From Balneolia bacterium (GTDB lineage: Bacteria; Bacteroidota; Rhodothermia; Balneolales; Cyclonatronaceae): a DNA stretch of 42,730 nt. The stretch is taken from assembly GCA_022565795.1 (NCBI GenBank), contig JAIUMA010000026.1:1-42730 (forward strand), read 5' to 3'. Of this stretch, positions 10,592 to 19,699 are shown one piece after another. The notes under the pieces are model-generated. The model was given only the letters and a program-made list of their open reading frames with translations. It was not told where the DNA came from and made no database searches. A program made the translations under genes and the position numbers. Position 1 is the first letter of the stretch; each line of letters opens with the position of its first letter.

Positions 10592-10627
10592 ACAAAAAAA
10601 GCTCACCGGTAACCGGTGAGCTTTTTT
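10592..10627. terminator. Bidirectional terminator between the UPF0173 gene and ctaB
   Basis: A perfect GCTCACCGG/CCGGTGAGC stem with a TAA loop is flanked by an A-run on the left and a T-run on the right. It can therefore stop transcription on both strands. The stop codons of the convergent genes lie 20-30 bases away on each side. Confidence 0.9.
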
Positions 10628-10657
10628 CATGATATATGATAACTTAAACTACCTGTC

Positions 10658-11560
10658 TCAAAAGAGCACATCAATCAGGATAATAATCCAAACGATGGGC
10701 AGGTAGAATATAGAAGCGAACATCAACAGCTTGGCGTTGGTCTTGTCGCGCTTCAGGAAGAATTTAACTCCGTAGTATAGGAATCCCGCGCCGCTGAGCA
10801 GAGCACCGATTAGATAAATCATACCATTATACCCCATGAAGTAAAGGGATAAGGAAACGGGTATCAGCACAAGAAGGCAAAGAAGGTTTACCCAACCGGT
10901 TTTAATACCACTGGTATCGTTTTTTGGAAGCATACGGAAACCCGCTCTCGTATAGTCTTCATTACAAAGCCACGCGATAGCAACCACGTGCGGAACCTGC
11001 CACAGGAAAACAATAGCAAAAAGAACCCAAACGCCGGGCTCTGTAATTGTTCCTGTAGCTGCTGCCCAGCCGCCTACCGGCGGAAGTGCACCGGGCACGG
11101 CTCCAATCCAGACGTTACTGAACGATACACGCTTCATAGGCGTGTACATAGCAAGATAGGAAAACGCTGTAGCAGCAGAAACGAGTCCTGCAACCATGTT
11201 AACCGTAAAGATCAGGTAGAATAGGCCGCCAAATATAAGGCTCATAGAAAAGATGAGCGCATGCGTGGAGGTAATCTTCTCGGTCGGTAGCGGGCGTTTA
11301 CTGGTGCGGAGCATCAGCTTGTCGAGATCACGCTCGATGTACTGGTTATGCGCGGCAGTACCTGCTGCAATCAATACCGTACCGATTACGGCGTGCATCA
11401 ACAGCAGATAATCGACGGAACCGGCAGAGCCCAATAAAAAACCAATGGCCATGCTGGCCAGCACAAGTATTGTTATACCCGGCTTCGTAAGCTCAACATA
11501 ATCAGAAATAGTTTGTGAAAATAATGGCCTGGAAAGGGTTTTATCCTGTGTTAACTTCAT
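10658..11560 (-). CDS. ctaB: Protohaem IX farnesyltransferase (haem O synthase)
   Basis: Attaches a farnesyl group to haem B to make haem O, the precursor of haem A for the oxidase encoded next door. It is an integral membrane UbiA-family enzyme of 300 residues with about nine TM segments. The prenyl-diphosphate/Mg-binding motif is NQYIERDLDKLMLRTSKRPLP (residues about 72-92, with a Glu in place of the first Asp). The second polar loop is NEDYTRAGFRMLPK, and FLWQVPHVVAIAW precedes it. It is divergent from ctaA, with about 170 bases between the likely starts, and ends at the bidirectional terminator. Assignment is supported by both sequence and context. Confidence 0.95.
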   Translation of the reverse strand: MKLTQDKTLSRPLFSQTISDYVELTKPGITILVLASMAIGFLLGSAGSVDYLLLMHAVIGTVLIAAGTAAHNQYIERDLDKLMLRTSKRPLPTEKITSTHALIFSMSLIFGGLFYLIFTVNMVAGLVSAATAFSYLAMYTPMKRVSFSNVWIGAVPGALPPVGGWAAATGTITEPGVWVLFAIVFLWQVPHVVAIAWLCNEDYTRAGFRMLPKNDTSGIKTGWVNLLCLLVLIPVSLSLYFMGYNGMIYLIGALLSGAGFLYYGVKFFLKRDKTNAKLLMFASIFYLPIVWIIILIDVLF

Positions 11561-11734
11561 TAGCGGGACGAAAAATAATCTTTAATAAATATCAGCGTAA
11601 AATAAGAAATAATCGGTAAATCCTCACTTTGTTGTTGAATATATGTGAGGAATAAACGTTAATTTGTGACATCACGAACAATTGCTTTTATTGACCTCAG
11701 AAACGTTTCTATTCGTGGGTTGCTCTACTATACT

Positions 11735-12646
11735 ATGTTAAAAAAATACTTCCCGACTGTAGCCATTACCACTGTTGTGGTAACCGTTATTTTAATATTC
11801 ATCGGTGTAATCGTTCGCGCTTCCGGTGCCGGTTTAGGCTGTCCGGACTGGCCTAAATGTTTCGATATGTGGATACCACCTACTACCGCAGCCGATTTGC
11901 CTCCACAGTTCAATGCAGACGAATTCAATGCGCTGCATACATGGACTGAATATATCAATAGGCTGGTTGGCGTATTGGTCGGTTTTCTGATTTTGTTAAC
12001 GGCTCTGTTCTCGGTTTCATACATTAAAGAACGTAAGTCGGTGTTTATTTCTTCATTTCTGGCGCTTATTCTGGTTCTTTTTCAGGGATGGCTTGGCGGA
12101 CAGGTCGTTCGCAGCGGATTACAGCCCGGAATGATATCCGTCCACATGGTAGTGGCAATGCTTATACTTATGACTCTTGTCTACGCCGCATGGCAGGCCG
12201 TGAAGGACAACTACCGCTTTACCCTCATGCGCCATCATAAAAAAGCTCTCTTTTACTTCTCTACTTTACTGATTGGGCTTACGCTTGTGCAGATTGTACT
12301 TGGGACGCAGGTTCGGGAAGGAATTGATAATGCTGATCAAACCGTTGACCGTGCGCTTTGGATAGAACAGGTTGGACTAATTGATTACATTCACCGCTCT
12401 TTCTCCTGGACCGTTTTACTTACCGCCATTGGCCTTATTTACTATGTGAAAAAGAACAATCTGGTAACCAATATTACCAACCTCTCTTATACGATTCTTG
12501 CTTTAATACTTCTTCAGGTTCTAATTGGTATTATACTGGTCTACGGGGGACTACCTCCCGTTTTTCAGGTTCTGCATCTTGGTGTTTCATCATTTTTGAT
12601 AATAAGTATGCAGCTTCTGTTCCTAGCCTCACGACACAGCAGATAG
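11735..12646 (+). CDS. ctaA: Haem A synthase (COX15/CtaA family)
   Basis: Oxidises haem O to haem A for the oxidase. An upstream GTG at 11666 would add 23 residues. I prefer the ATG at 11735, because MLKKYFPTVAITTVVVTVIL then starts with a normal TM helix and a possible -7 element (TAATTTG) overlaps the GTG. The protein has 303 residues and eight TM helices. C36 and C42 (CPDWPKC) match the disulphide-forming pair in Bacillus CtaA. Haem-site motifs are TEYINR (E72, with N75 where the usual histidine would be), SVHMVVAM, IDYIHRSF and VLHLGVSS. Three of the four family histidines are therefore kept. It is divergent from ctaB and followed by a strong terminator. Confidence 0.92.
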   Translation: MLKKYFPTVAITTVVVTVILIFIGVIVRASGAGLGCPDWPKCFDMWIPPTTAADLPPQFNADEFNALHTWTEYINRLVGVLVGFLILLTALFSVSYIKERKSVFISSFLALILVLFQGWLGGQVVRSGLQPGMISVHMVVAMLILMTLVYAAWQAVKDNYRFTLMRHHKKALFYFSTLLIGLTLVQIVLGTQVREGIDNADQTVDRALWIEQVGLIDYIHRSFSWTVLLTAIGLIYYVKKNNLVTNITNLSYTILALILLQVLIGIILVYGGLPPVFQVLHLGVSSFLIISMQLLFLASRHSR

Positions 12647-12692
12647 TGTTCTTCAACTTAGCGACGTAGTACCAGGCAAGTTTTCATGACAT

Positions 12693-12731
12693 AAAAAAAG
12701 CTGATACTCTTAACGAGCATCAGCTTTTTTT
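12693..12731. terminator. Bidirectional terminator between ctaA and the respiratory operon
   Basis: AAAAAAAGCTGAT pairs with ATCAGCTTTTTTT, continuing through a single mismatch into a CTC/GAG pair around a TTAAC loop. The A-run and T-run on the two sides allow use from either strand. It ends ctaA on the plus strand and the act-cox operon on the minus strand. Confidence 0.9.
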
Positions 12732-12762
12732 GTTGAGATTCGGCATGCCTGCTATGGCTTGA

Positions 12763-13065
12763 CTACCAAACGGAAATTCCAGTATCTCGGAACATCGTAT
12801 CGAGCAACGTAATTCCGACAAAAACGAGAAAGAAGAGAAATGAGAATATTAACACAACGGTATTAAATTTCTCGTCGTAGTACAAGCCCATGAAAAACAT
12901 CCCTACAAGCGTGGCTTTGAAAGAAGCAAGCAGAATAGCTACTACCACGTCGAATGGTGCTGGAATAGGCAGGTAGAACACCGCAACCGTTACAATTGTT
13001 AGCACGACGAGTGCCACAGTTGTGGAGATCAGGGTTTTCATTGGAATAATGTGATGAGCGCTCAT
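12763..13065 (-). CDS. ctaF: Cytochrome c oxidase subunit IV
   Basis: A 100-residue membrane protein with three TM helices (about 10-32, 38-60 and 70-92). It matches the small bacterial subunit IV (COX4_pro/CtaF-like) family: FDVVVAILLASFKATLVGMFFMGLYYDE, with the ALxLAxxKAxLVxxFFMxLxYD pattern. These subunits stabilise the oxidase and hold no redox centre. It is the last gene of the operon, 72 bases after subunit III, and is followed by the terminator at 12693-12731. Confidence 0.88.
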   Translation of the reverse strand: MSAHHIIPMKTLISTTVALVVLTIVTVAVFYLPIPAPFDVVVAILLASFKATLVGMFFMGLYYDEKFNTVVLIFSFLFFLVFVGITLLDTMFRDTGISVW

Positions 13066-13137
13066 AATCTTGTTGCTAAAAAATGTGTATGAGTGAGTAT
13101 AATTACAGTTCTGATATCAATTCTCATTCAATAAATC

Positions 13138-13788
13138 TTATTCAATGAGATACATCAGCGGGAATAAGAAAATCCAGATAATATCGACAATGTGCCAATA
13201 CAGACCACACATTTCCACAGGCGTATACCACTGACTTGAATAGTCCCCGATTTTAGCCCTGATTACAAGCCAAATCATCAAACCTATACCGATGATTACA
13301 TGAAGACCATGGAGCCCTGTCATCATATAGTAGATGCTAAAAAACACGTTAGCCTTTGGATGATCAATACCATCAAAGGTGTAGTAAGCACCAGGGAAGA
13401 TTCCCATATCGAACTTATGCGTGTATTCAAAGTACTTGATCACAAGGAATACGGAAGCAAGAAATATGGTAAGCAGAAGGTAATTTACAATCATTTTCTG
13501 CTTGTCGGTCTGAGCAGCTCGAATGGCGAGCGCAATCGTGAGTGAACTACCAATTAGAACAACAGTATTAACTGCTCCTAACATCGTGTCCAGCTGTGTT
13601 GCTGCCATTGTGAAGAGTTCCGGGTTCCATGCGCGGTATATGATATACGCGACAAAGAGTCCACCAAAGAACATAATCTCGGTGAATAGGAACAGCCACA
13701 TCCCCAGCTTTGATGAACTGAACTGCTGATCTGCATTTCTGAAGTGATGCAGAAGACGTGGATTATCTACGCTATGCGCTTCGGCCAT
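13138..13788 (-). CDS. ctaE: Cytochrome c oxidase subunit III
   Basis: A 216-residue inner-membrane subunit with five TM helices, the short form usual with caa3 oxidases. Family motifs are KLGMWLFLFTEIMFFGGLFVAYIIYR near the N-terminus, MMTGLHGLHVIIGIGLMIWL, and the C-terminal YWHIVDIIWIFLFPLMYL. It supports proton uptake and stability of subunit I and has no metal site. It lies 44 bases downstream of subunit I. Confidence 0.96.
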   Translation of the reverse strand: MAEAHSVDNPRLLHHFRNADQQFSSSKLGMWLFLFTEIMFFGGLFVAYIIYRAWNPELFTMAATQLDTMLGAVNTVVLIGSSLTIALAIRAAQTDKQKMIVNYLLLTIFLASVFLVIKYFEYTHKFDMGIFPGAYYTFDGIDHPKANVFFSIYYMMTGLHGLHVIIGIGLMIWLVIRAKIGDYSSQWYTPVEMCGLYWHIVDIIWIFLFPLMYLIE

Positions 13789-13832
13789 TTTTGAAGGATT
13801 TGTTATTCAGATTTTGTGTTGAGTTTACGCGT

Positions 13833-15563
13833 TCAGGCGTTTTGTTCCTGCTGTTTTACCGGTTCGCCTTTGTGCTCGTGTCCGTGATCATCTTCAGCAA
13901 TACCAAGGGTGAAGTCAGCAATCGGCTTATGGAAATCATAGGCACCATTGTTAAGTACAGGCTGGTAGTTGAAGTTATGATGAGCCGGTGGTGATGAAGT
14001 CATCCAGTCGAGTGTACGAGCCCCCCATGGGTTCGACGGAGCTTTTTGTCCGCGGAACATGGAGTGCGCCAGATAGACAGCAATTATAACAAAGCCAACG
14101 CCAAGAATGTATGAACCAATAGTTGAAAGCTGGTGCATCGTTTGGAACTGCTCAATATAGCTGTAGTATCTTCTCGGCATGCCCTGGCTTCCCATAATAA
14201 ACTGCGGAAGGAAAGTAAGGTTGAAACCAATAAAAATTATAACCGCTGAAATTTTGCCCCAAAACTCATTGTACATCTTCCCTGTCATTTTAGGCCACCA
14301 GTAGTGGAGACCACCAAGGAACGCCATCACTGTACCACCCATCATCACGTAGTGAAAGTGAGCAACTACATAGTAGGTATCATGAAGTTGTACGTTAACA
14401 GAAATGGCTCCAAGCATGATACCTGTAACCCCACCAATGGTAAACAAAAACAGGAATATACATGCATAAAGCATCGGAGTCTTCATATCGATTGACCCCT
14501 TGTGCATCGTTGCCAGCCAGTTAAAGATCTTGATACCCGTGGGAATACCTACGAAGAATGTAAGGAATGAGAATACTACAGTACTCAGCTCACTTTGACC
14601 GGATACAAACATGTGGTGACCCCACACAAGCGACCCGATGAAAGCAATCGCAAGACTCGACATGGCAATCGCCCAATAACCGAAAATAGTTTTCCTTGAG
14701 AACGTAGCAATCAGCTCGGATATCACACCGAATGCCGGTACAATCATAATGTATACCGCGGGGTGAGAGTAGAACCAGAAGAAATGCTGGTACAATACAG
14801 GATCACCGCCGAGTGCCGGATCAAAAATCCCAATACCAAGTGTACGCTCCATAATGAGCAGCGCCAGCGTGATAGCAAGTACAGGAGTCGCAAGAACCTG
14901 AATTATAGAGGTTGCGTACATCGCCCACAGGAAGAGTGGCATACGTCCCCACGTCATTCCCGGCGCGCGCATCTTATGGATGGTTACAATAAAGTTCATA
15001 CCCGTCAGAATCGACGAGAAACCCATAATAAACACACCTAACGTCATCAATATTACGGCTGATCCCGTTTGAACGGAATAGGGTGTGTAGAAAGTCCAGC
15101 CGGTATCAATTGGGTTTACAGCCAGTGATGCAAGCGTAAACAGAGCACCAATAGAATAAATCCAGAATGATGCAAGGTTCAGGCGGGGGAAGGCTACATC
15201 TTTAGCCCCCAGCATCATAGGGAGAAGGAAGTTACCGAGTGCGGCAGGAATTGATGGAATGATGAACAGGAATACCATCACCGCACCATGGATAGTAAAA
15301 ATGCGGTTGTAGGTTTCCGCTGTCATCAGGTTTTCTGCCGGAGTAAACAGCTCTGTACGAAGTACTAGAGCCAAAACACCGCCCACAAAAAAGAATAGCG
15401 CGATTGATGCGAGATACATCAGCCCGATTCTCTTGTGATCTACAGTAAATAGCCATGACTTGAGACCGGTCTCAGCATTCAGATAATGCTCAGTCGGATT
15501 TTCCTCAATATCGAAATAGCGTACTTTTAACGTTTTTCCGTTAGTAGTTGATGATGCTGACAT
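13833..15563 (-). CDS. ctaD: Cytochrome c oxidase subunit I (type A2 haem-copper oxidase)
   Basis: The catalytic, proton-pumping subunit, 576 residues with about 12 TM helices. Ligands visible are H92 (IFTIHGAVM) and H404 for the low-spin haem, H402 for the high-spin haem (VAHFHYV), and H267, H316 and H317 for CuB (YSHPAVY, WGHHMF). Y271 is the tyrosine cross-linked to H267. K345 in PTGIKIFNW fits the K-channel lysine. Helix VI reads [11 protein letters not shown]: the D-channel glutamate of A1 enzymes is replaced and a YS pair is present. This is the A2 signature known from Rhodothermus and Thermus. The C-terminus is a histidine- and acid-rich tail. It starts one base after the subunit II stop. 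Confidence 0.97.
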   Translation of the reverse strand: MSASSTTNGKTLKVRYFDIEENPTEHYLNAETGLKSWLFTVDHKRIGLMYLASIALFFFVGGVLALVLRTELFTPAENLMTAETYNRIFTIHGAVMVFLFIIPSIPAALGNFLLPMMLGAKDVAFPRLNLASFWIYSIGALFTLASLAVNPIDTGWTFYTPYSVQTGSAVILMTLGVFIMGFSSILTGMNFIVTIHKMRAPGMTWGRMPLFLWAMYATSIIQVLATPVLAITLALLIMERTLGIGIFDPALGGDPVLYQHFFWFYSHPAVYIMIVPAFGVISELIATFSRKTIFGYWAIAMSSLAIAFIGSLVWGHHMFVSGQSELSTVVFSFLTFFVGIPTGIKIFNWLATMHKGSIDMKTPMLYACIFLFLFTIGGVTGIMLGAISVNVQLHDTYYVVAHFHYVMMGGTVMAFLGGLHYWWPKMTGKMYNEFWGKISAVIIFIGFNLTFLPQFIMGSQGMPRRYYSYIEQFQTMHQLSTIGSYILGVGFVIIAVYLAHSMFRGQKAPSNPWGARTLDWMTSSPPAHHNFNYQPVLNNGAYDFHKPIADFTLGIAEDDHGHEHKGEPVKQQEQNA

Positions 15564-15564
15564 C

Positions 15565-16518
15565 TTATTGTAACTCCTTTATAAATTCAACTAATCCCAT
15601 TAGCTCTCTTTCGCTTAGTGTTTCACCGTAAAACGTCGGCATGTTGTTAGGGTAGCCAACATTCACAAGGTCACGTGGATTAACAATCGACTCAATCAGA
15701 TAGTCTTCGTCCGCAATTCTGGTTGAACCGTCCGTGAATTCACGCTCAGCCATGTATAGCCCGGCAAATGTAGGACCAACACGGGATGAACCATCGGTAG
15801 AATGGCATCCCTGGCATCCTTCACGAGTGTACAGAAGCTGACCAAGTTCTGCAAGCGGTAGTGCATCCAGGTCACGACCCAGCTCGTCTTCGGTCCAGGC
15901 ATCAAACTCATCCTGATCCATCACATGAACAATACCGTTCATCATAGAGTGCCCGCCTCCGCAGTACTCTGTACAGAAATAGACAAACTCACCGGGGCGA
16001 ATAGCCTCAAACCATGCATAGGTGTAGCGGTTAGGCATCAAATCCTGTTTGAGCCTGAACTGTGGCACAAAGAAAGAGTGAAGCACGTCGCCATCACGAG
16101 AACGCATAATGAGACGTACGGGGGTTGCAACAGGTACTGTGAGATTATTAGATTCAACAATACCATTCGGATGCTCGAAATTCCAGCCGAACGAGAAGCT
16201 TTCCACGTAAACTTCGTATGAATCTGCAGGAGGAGTACGCATTTCGACGTAATCGTTGAAGCCCCAGCCGAAAACGATAAGAATGAGTATCAACGGGATT
16301 ACCGTCCATGTAACCTCAAGAGTAGTATTGTGAGTAATAAGCGGAGTGGTATCCTCCTGCGACTTTCTTCTGTACTTGATAGAGAAGTACACAATCGCAA
16401 TAGTGATACCCACCAGAAGGATAAGACTCACAATATTGATGAAGTGAAACAGCGCGTCAACATTAGCCGCATAGGTCGACTCGGCTGACGGGAGGAAAAA
16501 ATTAGTAACGTATTCCAT
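15565..16518 (-). CDS. ctaC: Cytochrome c oxidase subunit II with fused cytochrome c (caa3 type)
   Basis: Accepts electrons and passes them to subunit I. It has 317 residues: two TM helices (about 25-47 and 70-88), a periplasmic cupredoxin domain, then a cytochrome c domain. CuA ligands are H147, C182, C186, H190 and M193 ([15 protein letters not shown]). The haem c motif is CQGCH at 235-239, with a likely methionine ligand in PNNMPTFYG near 297. The fused haem makes this a caa3-type enzyme, so electrons can come straight from ACIII without a soluble cytochrome. I see no clear lipobox at the N-terminus. Confidence 0.96.
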   Translation of the reverse strand: MEYVTNFFLPSAESTYAANVDALFHFINIVSLILLVGITIAIVYFSIKYRRKSQEDTTPLITHNTTLEVTWTVIPLILILIVFGWGFNDYVEMRTPPADSYEVYVESFSFGWNFEHPNGIVESNNLTVPVATPVRLIMRSRDGDVLHSFFVPQFRLKQDLMPNRYTYAWFEAIRPGEFVYFCTEYCGGGHSMMNGIVHVMDQDEFDAWTEDELGRDLDALPLAELGQLLYTREGCQGCHSTDGSSRVGPTFAGLYMAEREFTDGSTRIADEDYLIESIVNPRDLVNVGYPNNMPTFYGETLSERELMGLVEFIKELQ

Positions 16519-16538
16519 AAAGTTGTTAAACTGTTAAT

Positions 16539-17432
16539 CTAGTCGAAACTGATTTCTGATGTTTTTTTATTTCTTTCTCTGAGCCAGAAAATTCCAAGAA
16601 AAAGCCCAAGCCCCATAAGGATTACAACACCGCTCACTTTCATTATATTCATTGCGTAAGGCACGTAGGAGCCTGATTCCGCATCGAATGTGAAGCAGTA
16701 CAGCGCGATACGCTCCAGCGTTGAACCTACACGGCCGCCGGCAGCATCGAACAATGCGTTTCTTACATCAAGCTCTCTGTACTGAACGCCATACAGGTAA
16801 CGGGTAATTTTCCCTTCAGGTGAAAGGAACATAATTGCAGAGCCGTGGAGGAATTCCTGAGCTTCATCGCTCCAGACAAACGGCATTCCTACTGCCTCTG
16901 TAATTCGGTCAATATTCTCCTGATCCGCTGTTAGGAAGTGCCAGCCGTTCTCAATACCATCGCGATTTACGCGATTGATGTATGTTTCCTTCTGATTAGA
17001 TGCCATCAAATGATCTTCATCCGGATCGATACTGATGGTTACCACCTCATATTCGCTGCCCGGTACCCAGCGCACCTGGTCAACAGCATCGGCTACTCCA
17101 TTCAGAATAAGGCTGCACATGCTCGGGCAGTTGAAATAAATGAGGTTCAGAAGAACAGGTTTTCCGCTTTCGAAATATGTAGAAAGCGGTACTTCAATTC
17201 CTTCTTCGTTAGTGACCATAATGTCACCGGGGACATATTCACCGAGTTGTTCCTGAATTTCAAGCTGGCGAAGCAGATCTGCATTCTGCTCGGCCTGCGG
17301 AATCGTTCTGTTCGAACGTTGAGCCAATAAGTCTGTTGTAAATAACAGAATAATTGCTAGTGCTGCCAGCGTGGTTATATGTTGTTTTAATACTTTCAAT
17401 GGTACTGCCTGAATAATAGTAGAGTATTTCAA
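16539..17432 (-). CDS. SCO1/SenC-family copper chaperone
   Basis: Delivers copper to, or reduces, the CuA site of subunit II. It has 297 residues with an N-terminal hydrophobic segment (about 20-37) and a thioredoxin-like domain containing the copper ligands C102 and C106 (NCPSMC) and H196 (FLHGSAIMF). Unlike many SCO proteins it ends with a second TM helix (VSGVVILMGLGLFLGIFWLRERNKK), so it is probably anchored at both ends. A long insert lies between the copper motif and the catalytic histidine (SNQKETYINRVNRDGIENGW). Its start overlaps the previous stop by four bases (ATGA), so the two are translationally coupled. Confidence 0.93.
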   Translation of the reverse strand: MKYSTIIQAVPLKVLKQHITTLAALAIILLFTTDLLAQRSNRTIPQAEQNADLLRQLEIQEQLGEYVPGDIMVTNEEGIEVPLSTYFESGKPVLLNLIYFNCPSMCSLILNGVADAVDQVRWVPGSEYEVVTISIDPDEDHLMASNQKETYINRVNRDGIENGWHFLTADQENIDRITEAVGMPFVWSDEAQEFLHGSAIMFLSPEGKITRYLYGVQYRELDVRNALFDAAGGRVGSTLERIALYCFTFDAESGSYVPYAMNIMKVSGVVILMGLGLFLGIFWLRERNKKTSEISFD

Positions 17433-17794
17433 TTAGATCTGTTGATCAGCAGCGTTTTCGCGCTGTCTACAGGAATCCGGAAAATACCTTGCTCTTCATC
17501 AATAACTTCAAGCTGGTTGAGTAGATTGATGTTGTCTGCCCGGTGATTGTTCAGTTCTCTGTACTCCACATTTACAGCCTGCTGAAATTCTTTATCGAAC
17601 TTGTAGAATTGATAAAGATTGTAGGCTATGGCGATGAGTACAATAACGAGTACAGACGTAGCAACGGTCCAGAATACAACTCTGGACATGCCAATTTCAT
17701 CGCTCATCACACCCTGGTCTACAGAGGCCTGAAATTCAGGGTCCTGTATCTCAAAGTATTCGGGTTCTTTGTTAGGTTCTTTTCCTGATTGCAT
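17429..17794 (-). CDS. Single-TM membrane protein of unknown function within the act-cox operon
   Basis: A 121-residue protein that I do not assign to a named family. A charged N-terminal segment (1-40, rich in Glu, Asp and Pro) comes before one TM helix (about 41-61, VVFWTVATSVLVIVLIAIAYNLYQF). A 60-residue polar C-terminal part follows (YKFDKEFQQAVNVEYRELNNHRADNINLLNQLEVIDEEQGIFRIPVDSAKTLLI). The last part, RIPVDSAKTLLINR, looks like a conserved short domain. It lies 17 bases after actF and overlaps SCO by four bases. That position fits a small accessory subunit or assembly factor of ACIII or the oxidase. Being a counterpart of the small extra subunit reported in some ACIII structures is possible but unproven. 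Confidence 0.85.
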   Translation of the reverse strand: MQSGKEPNKEPEYFEIQDPEFQASVDQGVMSDEIGMSRVVFWTVATSVLVIVLIAIAYNLYQFYKFDKEFQQAVNVEYRELNNHRADNINLLNQLEVIDEEQGIFRIPVDSAKTLLINRSN

Positions 17795-17811
17795 AATCTA
17801 AACGCAGTAAA

Positions 17812-19002
17812 TCAATGTTTATTTAGTGATTCTATCAATTTGGGGTCGTTTTTAGGCACCATACTGTTCTTCTTAAAGTGGAAGAAGAAGAGCCACATGA
17901 AGATACCGGCAAGAGCGAGAAATGTAGCAACATCCAGCCAGTGGAAAGTCAGTGAATCATGCAATGATGGCATGACCAGCCAGAAAATCTCAACTACATG
18001 GCTCACAATGATTATCACGGAAATCGTTGAGAGTACCTTGTAATTTGCTTTTGCAGATTTGTTGAGCAAAACGATAAATGGTATAACAAATCGTCCGAAA
18101 ATAGTCGCATAAAACACGTACTGCCAGTTGCCCTCCATTCTAACATAGTAGAACAGAGTTGCTTCCGGAATGTTTGCATAATAAATAAGGAAAAACTGGC
18201 TGAACGTTATGTATGCATAAAATACGGTGAATGCAAACATCCACAATCCAAGGTCGTTGATGTGCGCACGCGTGATGGTGTTCAGAAGCAGCCCTTTACC
18301 TCTCAGCCAGAGTATCATCACGATCAATACGGCCATAATAGCCTGGAAAGACATAGCGAAGTAATATACACCAAACATGGTTGAGAACCAGTCAAAGCGT
18401 AAAGACATAATCCAGTCGAATGACGCGAATGCCAGCGTAAAACCAAAGAAGAAGATACCAGGCGCGCTAATTTTGCGGAACATAGTGTCGATTCCCCAGT
18501 CGCCGGTCTCATCCATTTTAATGGAGTTTTTGTACAGCGTATAGCCAAGGTAGCCCCAGATACCGAAGTAAATGACGTTACGAAGAATAAAGAAAGGAGT
18601 ATTCAGGTACGGGCTTTTGTATTCCGCCAGATTCTGATAAAACACGTTTCGCCCCTCAAGATCACCAACCCACTCATATAAAGTACTCATTCCAAGCAGA
18701 ATGGGTATAAACAGAAGCGCAAAAACCCAGAGATAAGACGAAAATGTCTCCGGAATACGACGAAGGGTTGTTCCCCAGCTGGATCGTGTAATGTGATGAA
18801 TCATTACCAGAAACAGAGAGGCCAGTGAAAGGCTTATGAAAAACGAAAAGCTGGTGAGATACGAGTGCAGAAACTGCTCGTAATTAACCACTACCCCAAC
18901 AAGACTGGCTAAAACACCTACAACTCCAACAGCAATAATTACACGCGAAGGATTAGCACTTTCTGGGAGTTGAACGTTATCTGTAAGTTTGGTTTGTGCC
19001 AT
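17812..19002 (-). CDS. actF: Alternative complex III subunit ActF (quinol:cytochrome c oxidoreductase membrane subunit)
   Basis: A 396-residue membrane protein with about ten TM helices, related to the NrfD-like subunit ActC but lacking its full quinone pocket in known structures. Recognisable stretches are HHITRSSWGTTLRRIPE (about 69-85), NTPFFILRNVIYFGIWGYLGYTLY, FAFASFDWIMSLRFDWFSTMFGVYYF-like sequence near 205-230, and the late VVEIFWLVMPSLH. Tandem histidines H69-H70 near the N-terminus are typical of the family. It lies 27 bases downstream of actE. Confidence 0.93.
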   Translation of the reverse strand: MAQTKLTDNVQLPESANPSRVIIAVGVVGVLASLVGVVVNYEQFLHSYLTSFSFFISLSLASLFLVMIHHITRSSWGTTLRRIPETFSSYLWVFALLFIPILLGMSTLYEWVGDLEGRNVFYQNLAEYKSPYLNTPFFILRNVIYFGIWGYLGYTLYKNSIKMDETGDWGIDTMFRKISAPGIFFFGFTLAFASFDWIMSLRFDWFSTMFGVYYFAMSFQAIMAVLIVMILWLRGKGLLLNTITRAHINDLGLWMFAFTVFYAYITFSQFFLIYYANIPEATLFYYVRMEGNWQYVFYATIFGRFVIPFIVLLNKSAKANYKVLSTISVIIIVSHVVEIFWLVMPSLHDSLTFHWLDVATFLALAGIFMWLFFFHFKKNSMVPKNDPKLIESLNKH

Positions 19003-19029
19003 TTCTATGAGTTACTGAATTGTTAGTAA

Positions 19030-19689
19030 TTACTCTGAAGCCAGATCTGATCCGGTGTTATCGATACCAAAATGCCCTGCGCTGATGTTGAGCTCACGAA
19101 GATCCTCTTCTGTAGCGCCTTGACTGATTTGCATCGCGCGAATATAGGCTACAATCGCCCAGCGGTCTTCAGCGCGGTTCACCATTCTTCTGTACGATGG
19201 CATACTTCCGGCACCGTTATAAATAGCGCTGTAAATCTGGCCGTCCGGCATCGATAGTACATCTTCATCGTGGAATGATGGAGGCGGCACGTATCCCCGG
19301 CCAATTACGAGACCGTCGCCATAACCGGCAACACCGTGGCACGGAGTACAGCTTATGTTATACTGTGCTTCACCACGGGCAAGAAGTTCACGGGTTATGG
19401 CAATAGGAATCATCTCCACATAATCCCCATTCTGAGTAACACCTTCATACTTTTCGATATCGTTTCTGAGGTGTCCGCGCGCTACAGTACCCTCAACGGG
19501 TACACGGCTCGCGCGCCGGTCATCAAAAAAATCATTTGGCTCAAACGCCTTGAACTTTTGCTGCCAGTACATATTCTGCTGCGGCTGGATTTGTGTACGC
19601 TCCGATGGCTGCCCCCGGCAAGCAGAGATCAAAAAGGCCATCATTAGCAGTGCTAAGATCCGGAGGTTAGGATTTTGCAAAAACTTCAT
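19030..19689 (-). CDS. actE: Alternative complex III subunit ActE (monohaem cytochrome c lipoprotein)
   Basis: A 219-residue periplasmic cytochrome c. The N-terminus is a lipoprotein signal with a likely lipidated C24 (ILALLMMAFLISAC). The haem-binding motif is CTPCH at 114-118 (NISCTPCHGVAGYGDG). A methionine in GAGSMPSYRRMV is the probable axial ligand. ActE is thought to be the electron exit of ACIII, giving electrons to the haem c of the oxidase. It starts 10 bases after actD. Confidence 0.93.
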   Translation of the reverse strand: MKFLQNPNLRILALLMMAFLISACRGQPSERTQIQPQQNMYWQQKFKAFEPNDFFDDRRASRVPVEGTVARGHLRNDIEKYEGVTQNGDYVEMIPIAITRELLARGEAQYNISCTPCHGVAGYGDGLVIGRGYVPPPSFHDEDVLSMPDGQIYSAIYNGAGSMPSYRRMVNRAEDRWAIVAYIRAMQISQGATEEDLRELNISAGHFGIDNTGSDLASE

Positions 19690-19699
19690 TCTATAGCTC

